Assembly: GCF_900102085.1 (NCBI RefSeq)
Contig: NZ_FMVM01000005.1
Location: 264,882 to 328,881 of the forward strand
Direction: 5' to 3'
Origin: Paenibacillus polysaccharolyticus
GTDB lineage: Bacteria > Bacillota > Bacilli > Paenibacillales > Paenibacillaceae
Length of the DNA: 64,000 nucleotides
Positions 7,740-15,692 of the stretch are shown in pieces (position 1 is the first letter of the stretch; each line of letters begins with the position of its first letter). The notes beneath the pieces were generated by a model. That model saw only the letters and a program-made list of their open reading frames with translations. It was not told the origin of the DNA and ran no database searches. The translations under genes and the position numbers were made by a program.

Positions 7740-8699
7740 CTACGCAATAATATAACGGAAGTTCTCCCAAATTTCAGGTATAGGTTCCTCATGTTTGGCA
7801 TGGTGATAGAAGCTGAACGGAAATTTGAAAATATGCCCGCCATACCAGTCACGGCAGCGCCGATCCGTCAACCAGTACTCCAATTCATGCGGAAGAGCAC
7901 GTGACCGCTCAGCTTGTTCTAATGGTAACATGTCCACAGGGGATTGCAGCGTGGCTGCCTCCGGCGTCAGATCGATATCACGGCTCAGGCGCAAGGCCTT
8001 GACCATTTTGAGAAAAGGTGGAATGCCTTTATAAAACAGGGCCTGATATCCCAGCTCATAAAGCATGTTCAGCGCATGACCGTAGGTAAGCATATGTCCA
8101 ATCAGATCATGATGGGCTTCCGCTTGATAAATCGTACGAAACGCACCAAGTTCCTCCAGAATGAACTGAGACAACTGAATCGGATGCAGTATCTCAGGAA
8201 AATTGTCATTCTCGTTCAGCTGCATATGGCGAATCTCTTTCACCGTTGTATTCACCCAGGATCTGCCTGGAATCGTGCGTTCAAATGACTCAATTAATTG
8301 AGCAATCTGCTCAATCTCTTCTACGGTGCCCCATCCTTCCAGTTCACGAATGGCTTTGAGACTAATCGCTCCATAGATCACTTGGTGTCCTACCCAGTGC
8401 AACTCGCCAATCGTGTGCTCCAGCGCGTCTGCGATACGCGCTTCGGCTTCTTCTAACGGCATGCGTTCACTTGGTGAAGCCGTATGGCTGATATGTGTCC
8501 CATGCTGGCGAAGCATCGCTTTCGCTTCCGCGGTAACACTGCCAGCGGCAAGGGCCGTGAGACGATTTTCCCTCACCCAAAAGTAAGCCGCAATTGCCCC
8601 TGCCCCATAATGGGCATGCCATAGATCACCGGTGCGTTCCCGACTGGAGGCAATTGTCGCTAGTCCCTCTTCCAACAAACGTCGATCCAAGTGTGCCAT
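7740..8699 (-). CDS. Conserved hypothetical protein, mostly helical
   Basis: A protein of up to 319 residues with no recognised family. It is rich in predicted helix and in His, Glu and Trp, for example EAHHDLIGHMLTYGHALNML at about 209-228 and YGGHIFKFPFSFYHHAKHEE near residue 300. No signal peptide or membrane helix is seen, so it is probably cytosolic. The ATG at 8699 directly follows AAGGGGG with almost no spacing; a TTG four codons in has better spacing, so the start is uncertain. The clustered histidines could bind metal, but nothing proves it. A terminator follows. Confidence 0.65.
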   Translation of the reverse strand: MAHLDRRLLEEGLATIASSRERTGDLWHAHYGAGAIAAYFWVRENRLTALAAGSVTAEAKAMLRQHGTHISHTASPSERMPLEEAEARIADALEHTIGELHWVGHQVIYGAISLKAIRELEGWGTVEEIEQIAQLIESFERTIPGRSWVNTTVKEIRHMQLNENDNFPEILHPIQLSQFILEELGAFRTIYQAEAHHDLIGHMLTYGHALNMLYELGYQALFYKGIPPFLKMVKALRLSRDIDLTPEAATLQSPVDMLPLEQAERSRALPHELEYWLTDRRCRDWYGGHIFKFPFSFYHHAKHEEPIPEIWENFRYIIA

Positions 8700-8834
8700 C
8701 CCCCTTCAAGTTATGGAAGCCTCGCTACAAGCCGGACTACTCCTGATCTCAATAAAATAAAGCGTTTACTTCTATAACATGATGGAGTTCAGATACTTAT
8801 TCCCCTTTTGCGCTATATCTGATCTAAAGATATT

Positions 8835-9545
8835 TTATACGGACACTCCAGTGGCGGAATATCCTGGAGAGTCGCTGCCGTCTCCCTCAAATTGAAGCTT
8901 GCCCACTTGATGGATCGTAGCTTCTAACGGGAAAATCTGTGCCTTTTGATTAGAGAAAAACCATACTCGTTCCTTCCTCACCACAATAAACAAACCGTTT
9001 CGATCACCTACAGGAGAAAACGTATCACTTCCTTCGCCCCAGCGGGATAATCCTACTTTCTCCAGTTCGTGCACTGTGGCTGGCACATCCTCCGAAACCA
9101 GCCCGATCTCACACACCTTCAAAATATCTGCCACCGAAAATGCGCGCTCTTGCTCGTTATTTTCCTTATGATGAGCAATCAGCTCTACGATATTTCCGGC
9201 CGGGTCTTCAAAATATAGTGAGTGCGAGTCCCAATTGTTAGAGTGAGTTTCATCCCGCTCTCCATCTGTACTTAGCCTCACCCGTGACGCCGCCCACTGC
9301 TTGGCTTCCTGAAACTGATTCGTCGGGATCATCCAGGCAAAATGATAGAACGGCGCTCGGCCCTTTCCCTCTACTTGGGATGCAGTGTTCCAATGTTTGA
9401 ATATCATTTTGGTACTTCCAGCCTGCAAAGTGAAGGCTTCCTCCACAGGATTAATCTCGGATACCCTCATGCCCAGCGTAACTCCATAGAAATGATGCAG
9501 TTCCTCCAGCTTTACGCTATAAAACAGTACTTCCTCTATGATCAT
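8835..9545 (-). CDS. VOC family (glyoxalase/dioxygenase-like) protein, two domains
   Basis: A 236-residue protein made of two vicinal-oxygen-chelate modules. The first has the typical EVLFYSVKLEELHHFYGVTLG opening and SHSLYFEDPAGNIVELIAHH near residues 116-135; the second is degenerate (VCEIGLVSEDVPATVHELEKVGL onward). The start at 9545 overlaps the stop of the upstream VOC gene (ATGA) and has GGGAG 6 nt upstream; a longer reading from 9572 is less likely. VOC proteins bind a divalent metal and act in detoxification, ring cleavage or antibiotic binding; the substrate cannot be read here. It forms a translationally coupled pair with the next gene. Confidence 0.8.
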   Translation of the reverse strand: MIIEEVLFYSVKLEELHHFYGVTLGMRVSEINPVEEAFTLQAGSTKMIFKHWNTASQVEGKGRAPFYHFAWMIPTNQFQEAKQWAASRVRLSTDGERDETHSNNWDSHSLYFEDPAGNIVELIAHHKENNEQERAFSVADILKVCEIGLVSEDVPATVHELEKVGLSRWGEGSDTFSPVGDRNGLFIVVRKERVWFFSNQKAQIFPLEATIHQVGKLQFEGDGSDSPGYSATGVSV

Positions 9546-10000
9546 ATGCTTCTCCCATGCATTTTCTCCCATTCACTCCACGGCACCAAACCAAGCTCTG
9601 GCTTCGCTTCGTCCGGCAGCACAGCAATGAATTCTAACGAGTGACCATCCGGATCGGCAAAGTAAACAGAAACCGCTGGCATCCAGCCAAAAACATATGG
9701 CTCTCCAATGTCATCATCCAGAAAATTACGGGTGGCGATGCCCTTGTTTTCAAGGTATTCAACGGCATGTTTCATATCTTCCAGGGATACTTGAAAAGCA
9801 AAGTGCTGACGTTGCACCTGCGCGGGATCTTTCTCCCACAACCCTAGCATGGCATGGTGCTCGCCGCCAATCCAGTAAAATAAGTATCCGCGTTCCGGGT
9901 TTTCACTAGCAAGAGGTAATCCAAGTACCTTCTCGTAGAAATGATGTGATCTTTGAAGGTCTGTAACATTCAGATGGGTTTCATATAAACCTTTAATCAT
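9542..10000 (-). CDS. VOC family protein
   Basis: A 152-residue single VOC unit. The first strand motif is MIKGLYETHLNVTDLQRSHHFYEKVLG, holding the first metal His at about residue 9, and the C-terminal metal site sits in VYFADPDGHSLEFIAVL with the His at about 119 and the Glu at about 123. A second metal His may lie in HHAMLGLW (about 52-53). Similar proteins are extradiol dioxygenases, glyoxalases or fosfomycin/bleomycin resistance proteins; a substrate is not evident. GGAGG lies upstream of the ATG. The gene ends in an ATGA overlap with a second VOC gene, so the two products may act on related molecules. Confidence 0.83.
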   Translation of the reverse strand: MIKGLYETHLNVTDLQRSHHFYEKVLGLPLASENPERGYLFYWIGGEHHAMLGLWEKDPAQVQRQHFAFQVSLEDMKHAVEYLENKGIATRNFLDDDIGEPYVFGWMPAVSVYFADPDGHSLEFIAVLPDEAKPELGLVPWSEWEKMHGRSI

Positions 10001-10081
10001 GATGTATTCCCTCCTTCTATTTCGTTAAAATGATGAATTTTATTAATTGAAATGATGCCCTAATTGTCAGCCTGGATTACT

Positions 10082-10651
10082 CTACAGTGCGCTTCTTGCC
10101 GCCGTTAACGTCTGAGCCAGATTCAGAAAAGAGCCCAGTACACGCTGCACCCGTTCCTCAATATCCTGACTTCCTTCGTATTCCTCATATCCGTCAAACG
10201 TCGCTTCAAATCGTCTGCGCTGCGCACCACCAATGGAAATCCATTCTGGAGCATTAATTCCGTGCAGATTACGTACCATGGTTTGCATTTGGGTAAGTGA
10301 GCTTACCCCAACCGCTCCTCCCGCGGAGCTGATCGACAGAACGGGTTTGCCGCTGAAATGAGCCTGACTTAGATGATCCAGCGCATTTTTAAGCACACCG
10401 CTTATGCTACCGTGGTACTCCGGTGTAGAAAGAATGATGGCATCCGCCGCAAGCATCAAGGTATTCAATGCTGCCAGGTTCTCGTCAGTCTCTTGCTTTT
10501 CATCCGGAGCATAGAATGGCAGTGGTTTTTCATACAGATTAAACAAGCTCGCTTCGTGTCCTTGTCCTTGAATGATCTCTACGGCATATTCACCCAGACG
10601 TGTGCTCGTTGCATTTCTTCGGTTGCTGCCTGCCAATATCACAATATTCAT
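10082..10651 (-). CDS. NADPH-dependent FMN reductase
   Basis: A flavodoxin-like reductase of 189 residues counted from the ATG at 10651, which has GGAGAG upstream; a longer reading from 10687 adds an unlikely leader. MNIVILAGSNRRNATSTR is the FMN phosphate loop, and STPEYHGSISGVLKNALDHL (about residues 75-94) is the second flavin-binding signature of the family. The family uses NAD(P)H to reduce FMN, azo dyes, quinones or chromate. It probably forms a dimer or tetramer in the cytosol. It precedes the two VOC genes on the same strand with an 81-bp gap, so a small stress or detoxification operon is plausible. Confidence 0.88.
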   Translation of the reverse strand: MNIVILAGSNRRNATSTRLGEYAVEIIQGQGHEASLFNLYEKPLPFYAPDEKQETDENLAALNTLMLAADAIILSTPEYHGSISGVLKNALDHLSQAHFSGKPVLSISSAGGAVGVSSLTQMQTMVRNLHGINAPEWISIGGAQRRRFEATFDGYEEYEGSQDIEERVQRVLGSFLNLAQTLTAARSAL

Positions 10652-10774
10652 TACAATCACTCTCCTGATCGCTGTTATTATCGTCATCCATGCTCTTGCT
10701 TCTCGACTTTGGTTATCCTTATTTTACCTTGATGCAGGGCAGCATTCGTCAGCTAATGGACTTAACTTCAGCAC

Positions 10775-10801
10775 AAAAAAACTCAACCTTTCGGTTGAGT
10801 T
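10775..10801 (-). terminator. Terminator of the two-component operon
   Basis: On the minus strand AACTCAACC-GAAA-GGTTGAGTT is followed by six or seven T (10780-10774). It lies 60 nt after the response-regulator stop. Confidence 0.85.
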
Positions 10802-10862
10802 CATACGACTTTAGTCTGAATTTTGTCTGAATTTGGCGACTACAATGATAGCCTGCAACTCA

Positions 10863-11690
10863 TTACAGTTCCCAGCCATTCCGAACAGCATGAAGCGCTG
10901 CCTGAGTACGGTCTGCAAGCCCCAGTTTATCCAGTAGATGACTGACATGTGTTTTGACTGTTTTCTCGGTAATCACAAGCCGAACCGCAATCTCTTTATT
11001 GCTCAGCCCTTGAGCGATCAGCCCCAGCACTTCGCGTTCACGGCGAGTGAGTGCATTTAGACCTTCATCGGACGGAGGACTCGATGGATTAGAGTTCCAT
11101 GAATGACTTGAATGATTTGAACGACTTGAATAACCTGGTTCATCTAACTTACTCGGATTACTCCGTTCACTTGGTCCACTCGTTTGGTGTACAGTCTGGT
11201 TCGAACCTTGGAAAAGCGTTTCCTCTTGAGAGCTGCCCTCCACTCGACTTGCTTCTGACAGCATATCCATCGACGCCATGACGTGCATCAATTGACTTGC
11301 AGCCGCCGGATGTAATTCGACCTGACCGGAATGCACATTACGGATCGCAACGGCTAAATCCTCAGGCTCGATATCTTTGAGCAGATAGCCCTTTACGCCT
11401 GCACGAACGGCAGGAACGACATGATCCTGATCCGAGAACGAAGTTAGCACGATGATCCGTGTATGTGGCAGCAGATTACGCAAACGCCTGGCTGTTTCAA
11501 TACCGTCCATGACAGGCATATGAAGATCCATCAGAATAACATCCGGCTCCAGGTCCTGCGCTTGCTCCAAGGCTTCTTGCCCATTCGATGCTTCACCGAT
11601 AACCTTCATATCCTCCTGCGTTTTCAGAAAAACATGTAGTCCCCGTCTGACCATGACATGATCGTCGGCAAGTAATATTCTAATCGGCAT
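10863..11690 (-). CDS. NarL/FixJ-type response regulator with extended linker
   Basis: A 275-residue regulator from the ATG at 11690 (AGGAGG 9 nt upstream, 20 nt after the kinase stop). The receiver domain (1-120) shows MPIRILLADDH with the acidic pair, the phospho-acceptor in VILMDLHMPVMDG (about Asp54), Thr in IIVLTSFSD and Lys in GYLLKDIEP. The C-terminal LuxR HTH is LTRREREVLGLIAQGLSNKE to TEKTVKTHVSHLLDKLGL. Between them lies an unusual Ser/Asn/Pro-rich stretch of about 60 residues, where LiaR/VraR-type proteins have a short linker. Partner of the adjacent histidine kinase; target genes are unknown. Confidence 0.93.
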   Translation of the reverse strand: MPIRILLADDHVMVRRGLHVFLKTQEDMKVIGEASNGQEALEQAQDLEPDVILMDLHMPVMDGIETARRLRNLLPHTRIIVLTSFSDQDHVVPAVRAGVKGYLLKDIEPEDLAVAIRNVHSGQVELHPAAASQLMHVMASMDMLSEASRVEGSSQEETLFQGSNQTVHQTSGPSERSNPSKLDEPGYSSRSNHSSHSWNSNPSSPPSDEGLNALTRREREVLGLIAQGLSNKEIAVRLVITEKTVKTHVSHLLDKLGLADRTQAALHAVRNGWEL

Positions 11691-11709
11691 CTTTGCCTGC
11701 CTCCTGACT

Positions 11710-13383
11710 CTATTCCGATTCATACGGAAGTGGTATAACTGCCGTCACGGTTGTTCCTTTACGCGAAGAACTCCATATATTGAGCTTGCCTCCGAGTGAT
11801 TGCGCACGCTCTCTCATAATCGACAATCCGAGTGAACTTTCCGATGATGGCATCCGTCGCTTGGCACCGCCCTTCCCCCGATCGGAGATCGTGAGCTTCG
11901 CTTCACGTTCACTGAATTCAAGCTGTATGCATGCCGAGGATACCCCTGCGTGCTTCCGAATATTGTTCAGCGCCTCCTGACCAATACGCCACAAACCTTC
12001 TTCAATAAAACGTGGTATGGAGCGCATCCCCTTACGATCAGCGATAACTTGAAGCCCCTGTTTTGCACCGTACTCCTGAAGCGCGCTTACCAATCCGGCC
12101 TCCAAACCTGATGGACGAAGTTGCATAATCAACGCTCGCATCTCCTTGAGCGCTTCCTGGGACAAAGCTCGTATATCTCTCATCACTTCTGCTGCCGGAT
12201 GCACCGGTTCCGAACCGGAGAGCATACTCTCTGCACCTTTCGCCGTCAGCGATAGGGAGAATAAAATCTGATTCACCGAATCATGCAAATCCCGAGCAAG
12301 CCGATTCCGCTCTTCAAGCCTCGCCAGTTCGCGCCGATGATCTGCCAGCTTCAAGCTCTCACGTGAAGCAATGATATGTTCTGCCAGAGCCTCAAGGACT
12401 TCCTTGTCTGCCCGGATCAGATCAAGGGATCGTGATTCAGTACCAACGATCAGCACTCCCGGTTCCTCTGGTGCATGATATGGAAGAGGTACACCAACTC
12501 CTGATGCAAATTCACCCCATTGAAATTCAAGCCTGAATTGGCCGAATATTTCAGCAAGTTCATCTGCGGATAGGATGGCTGCACGATAGTGATCCACGAT
12601 CCGATCCATAAGGCGTGTCCCTTCCAAGGAAAGGGGATCTGGCGTGTCCGTCCATACCTCACCATGAGCATACATTGCATGTATATGAAATGTGCTATTC
12701 GTTTGTTGTACAAGAGCAGCGAACGGCCAATCAAAATGCTTGCCAAGTAACCTTACTACGGTGTCAGGCAATGCATTCGACTCGGTACACTCATTGATCG
12801 CAAGACTTAATGCTGTACCGAAATCTCCGAGCCGGGCATAAAGTTCTGCCCGTCGTTGCTCCGCACGATACAATCGCATTCGCTCCATTGCACTGCCAAT
12901 CTGATAGGCTACCGCCTGCAAAAGCGCGAGTTCGCTATCGCTGAAAACCTCTTTACCTGGCGCTGCCACATTGAGCAGTCCCAACATTCGTTCACCCGAG
13001 CGCAGTGGGACTGTAGCGTGGTGTGTAATATCCTGTGTGTCTCCCCACTTAAACTCCACAGCATCTTCAAGACGTTTGCAGTTAATGATATTAACCGCAT
13101 GCTGCAGCCTTCCATCCCTGAAACGATTGATACACCAGCACGTTCCCGTTCTCATGGGCTCTTTATCGTTTCGAATTAAAGCTGGCGGCAGGTTATAGTC
13201 TGATACACAGGCATACTCTCCGCGTTCATCGATGAGAAAAAGCCATCCCGCCGTGAGTCCGGTTAGCTCAAGTAATTTGCCAACCACCGTATCCAGCATC
13301 AGACTAAGGTCATTGGAGGTGTTTAACGTTTCCGCAATGGTTTTCAGTGTCACCATTTCCTGCATTCCAGCCTCTTCCGGCAT
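11710..13383 (-). CDS. GAF-domain sensor histidine kinase (HisKA_3 type)
   Basis: A cytoplasmic kinase of 557 residues from the ATG at 13383 (GGAGGA, 6-nt spacing; a GTG two codons upstream is possible). Order: GAF 1 (about 10-165), GAF 2 (about 185-345), a HisKA_3 dimerisation box with ERNRLARDLHDSVNQILFSL (His near 372) and an HATPase_c domain with ALNNIRKHA, DRGKGG and a G2-like box. No membrane segment, so the signal is internal or diffusible. GAF 1 holds TGTCWC and a later NIINC, a three-cysteine pattern that could bind a cofactor or sense redox state. Co-transcribed with the response regulator. Confidence 0.92.
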   Translation of the reverse strand: MPEEAGMQEMVTLKTIAETLNTSNDLSLMLDTVVGKLLELTGLTAGWLFLIDERGEYACVSDYNLPPALIRNDKEPMRTGTCWCINRFRDGRLQHAVNIINCKRLEDAVEFKWGDTQDITHHATVPLRSGERMLGLLNVAAPGKEVFSDSELALLQAVAYQIGSAMERMRLYRAEQRRAELYARLGDFGTALSLAINECTESNALPDTVVRLLGKHFDWPFAALVQQTNSTFHIHAMYAHGEVWTDTPDPLSLEGTRLMDRIVDHYRAAILSADELAEIFGQFRLEFQWGEFASGVGVPLPYHAPEEPGVLIVGTESRSLDLIRADKEVLEALAEHIIASRESLKLADHRRELARLEERNRLARDLHDSVNQILFSLSLTAKGAESMLSGSEPVHPAAEVMRDIRALSQEALKEMRALIMQLRPSGLEAGLVSALQEYGAKQGLQVIADRKGMRSIPRFIEEGLWRIGQEALNNIRKHAGVSSACIQLEFSEREAKLTISDRGKGGAKRRMPSSESSLGLSIMRERAQSLGGKLNIWSSSRKGTTVTAVIPLPYESE

Positions 13384-13478
13384 TCGCACTCCTCCTCAGA
13401 TGCTCCGTCTGTGATTTTGTCCAAACCATTGTAACCAATCCTTCGGGGATATGAAAGCTTCAACTTTTTGACTAATGC

Positions 13479-13979
13479 TCAGCCAAGCTTCTTCCGTTCT
13501 TTTCTTGTGCATGACAGAGGTTCCATATTCATCAGCCCACGGTCAGACAAAGCCAGCGCCAATTTGTAAAAAGCACGGGTACGAATCTTGGTATAGGTAT
13601 CCTTGCTCACAGGCGGATCAAAAACATGGTTGTATATTTTATAGTCAAAGACATCATCGTCCTTCATATAGCGCTCGTTTACCAATACCCGTTCTTTCTC
13701 ACTGAGCCGAGATACGATATGATCAATGGTATCGCAGTAAGCCTGACGCGCACGCTGGACATCCACATTAAAGATTGCTGTTTTCGCGGTAGAATCTCCT
13801 GTGACATTGGTAGCTCCATGAAAACGTTCCGTATAACTTGCAGTCACCTGCACCTCACGTTCTTCAAAAGCAATCGTTTTATAAATCCGATACTTCTCCA
13901 ATACAGCCTCGACAGCTGCCTGCGTTTTCCGACGATCCAATTCCGGTAATATCAATTCCATATTTGTCATCGTTGCCAT
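13479..13979 (-). CDS. ArpU-like phage late-gene regulator
   Basis: A protein of about 166 residues resembling the ArpU/RinA group of phage transcription regulators. The N-terminal half (MELILPELDRRKTQAAVEAVLEKYR) is helical; the C-terminal half holds a sigma-region-4-like HTH: LSEKERVLVNERYMKDDDV, then SKDTYTKIRTRAFYKLALAL. Such proteins switch on late structural genes of prophages. GGAGGAG precedes several ATG codons; I prefer 13979 for spacing. It lies opposite an XRE/ImmA pair, and 9 kb from a tail module on the same strand, so it may control the tailocin; that link is inference. Confidence 0.72.
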   Translation of the reverse strand: MATMTNMELILPELDRRKTQAAVEAVLEKYRIYKTIAFEEREVQVTASYTERFHGATNVTGDSTAKTAIFNVDVQRARQAYCDTIDHIVSRLSEKERVLVNERYMKDDDVFDYKIYNHVFDPPVSKDTYTKIRTRAFYKLALALSDRGLMNMEPLSCTRKERKKLG

Positions 13980-14389
13980 AGTCATTCTCCTCCTAATGTT
14001 AATTCACTCTATATTTCATTCCATTTTGACGACTCATACTGATCTTTCTGCTCATCCCCATCTTCTAGCGAGGACTGTCTCCCACATAGAATTGTTCCGA
14101 TTTTTCAAAACATAACGTTTTTTATTTTTTTCTTCCGTTGCCTTTTGGAAACGACTCCCTGTTTACATTATGTTCGTACTTTGTTCGTATTTCTATTAGA
14201 GGATACCACTTTCTGGAGAAAAGAGTAAACCTTCATTTTGGGTCATTTAGACGATAAAATAAAACCTTCGCTCTCATTTCCTATACCTTTTGGCATAATT
14301 GTTTCATATCTCTTTACCTAATGGTATATATACGATATAGTACAGATAATTACTGAACTCGTATAAGTCATTTGTTTTTTATTATTTAA
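13980..14389. promoter_or_regulatory. Divergent AT-rich regulatory region
   Basis: No gene is seen. The stretch separates the ArpU-like gene (minus) from the XRE gene (plus). A direct repeat TGTTCGTA at about 14169-14176 and 14180-14187 could be a repressor site. CCTTTTGG occurs twice (about 14149 and 14286). These are candidates only. Confidence 0.35.
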
Positions 14390-14395
14390 GAAGAG

Positions 14396-14560
14396 CGATC
14401 ATTTGCACGATAACGGAGAGGACAGAACGAACCGGAAGAAGCGGAGCGTTCGCCTTTATCACCGGATTTCTCCCCTTGAGGAGAAGAATATTGGAAATCC
14501 GGGGATAACAGCGATCGGTAGGTTGTTCTGTTATCGGAGTGTCCTGTGCAACAGCGTTGT
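14396..14560. repeat. Structured intergenic element with nested hairpins
   Basis: CCGGATTTC...GAAATCCGG (about 14462-14502) forms a 9-bp stem whose loop has its own TCTCC/GGAGA pairing. Directly after it GATAACAG...CTGTTATC (about 14505-14538) forms a second stem. The spacing and stems suggest a folded RNA or a short interspersed palindromic element just upstream of the XRE gene. Confidence 0.45.
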
Positions 14561-14612
14561 CTTAACTTATAATCACAAGCACTTATGACGAGTCGAAGGA
14601 GATGCATGAGTT

Positions 14613-15053
14613 GTGGAGCACGCTTTTGGTCCTTATATGAAACAACTGCGAGAGCAGCAGGGATTCAGCATCAACCAGCTCGCCGAAGCGGCTGGAATAA
14701 GCAATTCACAGATTTCACGGATTGAAAATGGTGTGCGCGGGGTGCCTAAACCAGCAACGATCCGAAAAATTGCCGACGCACTCGCCGTACCTTACTCAGA
14801 CATGATGAAACAGGCAGGTTATATGGAGACAGGCCTTGAGGCGAACCCTCAGGAAGTACCGGAATGGGCGACGTACAAGGATCGCCGGGATTTTAAAAAA
14901 ATGCTGGAGGATGACGACGATCTGATGTTCGACGGAATTCCATTGGATGAAGAGGACAAGAAACGGATCAAAGACGTGCTGACTGGTTTGTTCTGGGAAG
15001 CCAAACAGATGAATAAACGGAAAAAGCCAGGCGAATCGGATCAACGCCCATGA
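14613..15053 (+). CDS. XRE-family transcriptional regulator
   Basis: A 146-residue repressor-like protein starting at GTG 14613 with AAGGAG upstream. The HTH_3 domain covers about residues 6-65: YMKQLREQQGFSINQLAEAAG, then SNSQISRIENGVRGVPKPATIRKIADAL. The C-terminal part is acidic (EDDDDLMFDG, LDEEDKKRIKDVL) and probably mediates dimerisation or contact with the protease. It is followed 46 nt later by an ImmA/IrrE-type peptidase, the classic ImmR/ImmA arrangement in which DNA damage or a signal leads to cleavage of the repressor. Targets likely include its own promoter and the neighbouring mobile-element regulator. Confidence 0.9.
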   Translation: MEHAFGPYMKQLREQQGFSINQLAEAAGISNSQISRIENGVRGVPKPATIRKIADALAVPYSDMMKQAGYMETGLEANPQEVPEWATYKDRRDFKKMLEDDDDLMFDGIPLDEEDKKRIKDVLTGLFWEAKQMNKRKKPGESDQRP

Positions 15054-15099
15054 GACCAGGACGCGAGTTCAAACTTATTGAAACTGCAGGTGAGATCAT

Positions 15100-15516
15100 A
15101 TGGATGACATCGTAACCAAGCTGATTCGCAAACACCGAACCAACTGTCCGTTCAGCATTGCCCGTGCTGTAGGAATACAGATTCGTTTTACGAATCTGGG
15201 CAAATCGACGAAAGGGCTGTATTTCCGTAAACTTCGTCGCAGATTTATTGTGATTCACAATGACTTGCCCCCTGAATGGCAGCGATTTGTATGTGCACAT
15301 GAACTGGGGCATGACAGACTGCACAAAGGAATTAACCGTTTCTTCCTTGAGGAGCATTCCTACTTCGCTCCAGGCAAATTGGAGAGACAAGCCAATCTTT
15401 TTGCCATTCAACTATTGACGGCCGGAGTCACACCGGAACCGGAAGAATCTCTTGAGAAATTTTGCTTACGTACCGGACTGCCGCGTGATGCGCAGCATTT
15501 TTTTTACAGCAATTAA
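15100..15516 (+). CDS. ImmA/IrrE family zinc metallo-peptidase
   Basis: A 138-residue protein with the zinc motif HELGH at residues 67-71, inside QRFVCAHELGHDRLHKG, and a downstream third ligand in LERQANLFAIQLL, where ImmA proteins have the Glu. The family cleaves a partner XRE repressor and so derepresses mobile-element genes (ImmA of ICEBs1) or drives a DNA-damage response (IrrE). GGTGAG lies upstream of the ATG. It immediately follows the XRE gene on the same strand. Length is normal for the short family members. A GAAC-N4-GTTC box overlaps the region just after its stop. Confidence 0.9.
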   Translation: MDDIVTKLIRKHRTNCPFSIARAVGIQIRFTNLGKSTKGLYFRKLRRRFIVIHNDLPPEWQRFVCAHELGHDRLHKGINRFFLEEHSYFAPGKLERQANLFAIQLLTAGVTPEPEESLEKFCLRTGLPRDAQHFFYSN

Positions 15517-15528
15517 GAACATACGTTC
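15517..15528. promoter_or_regulatory. LexA/DinR-like box
   Basis: GAACATACGTTC matches the core GAAC-RNRY-GTTC of the Bacillus LexA consensus. It lies just after the ImmA stop and about 165 bp ahead of the 5'-nucleotidase start. With a 64-kb window one chance match to the plain core is expected, so this alone is weak. Confidence 0.3.
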
Positions 15529-15692
15529 TTTACCATGTAGTGTTGAACCCGTTTTCCAGGCAGAATCAGATGTCACTTTCAGGTTACTTATTTTTACGCA
15601 AATCACGAGATTTCCTCAACATAGTCTGTTAAAATACTACATGAGCTGTATAAACGCTCTAATAGATTACTATTTTGGGAGGTTTCGGATTC

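Noticed and set aside
14386..14607. 73-codon minus-strand frame upstream of the XRE gene
   Set aside because: Generated by the structured hairpin element; no ribosome site.
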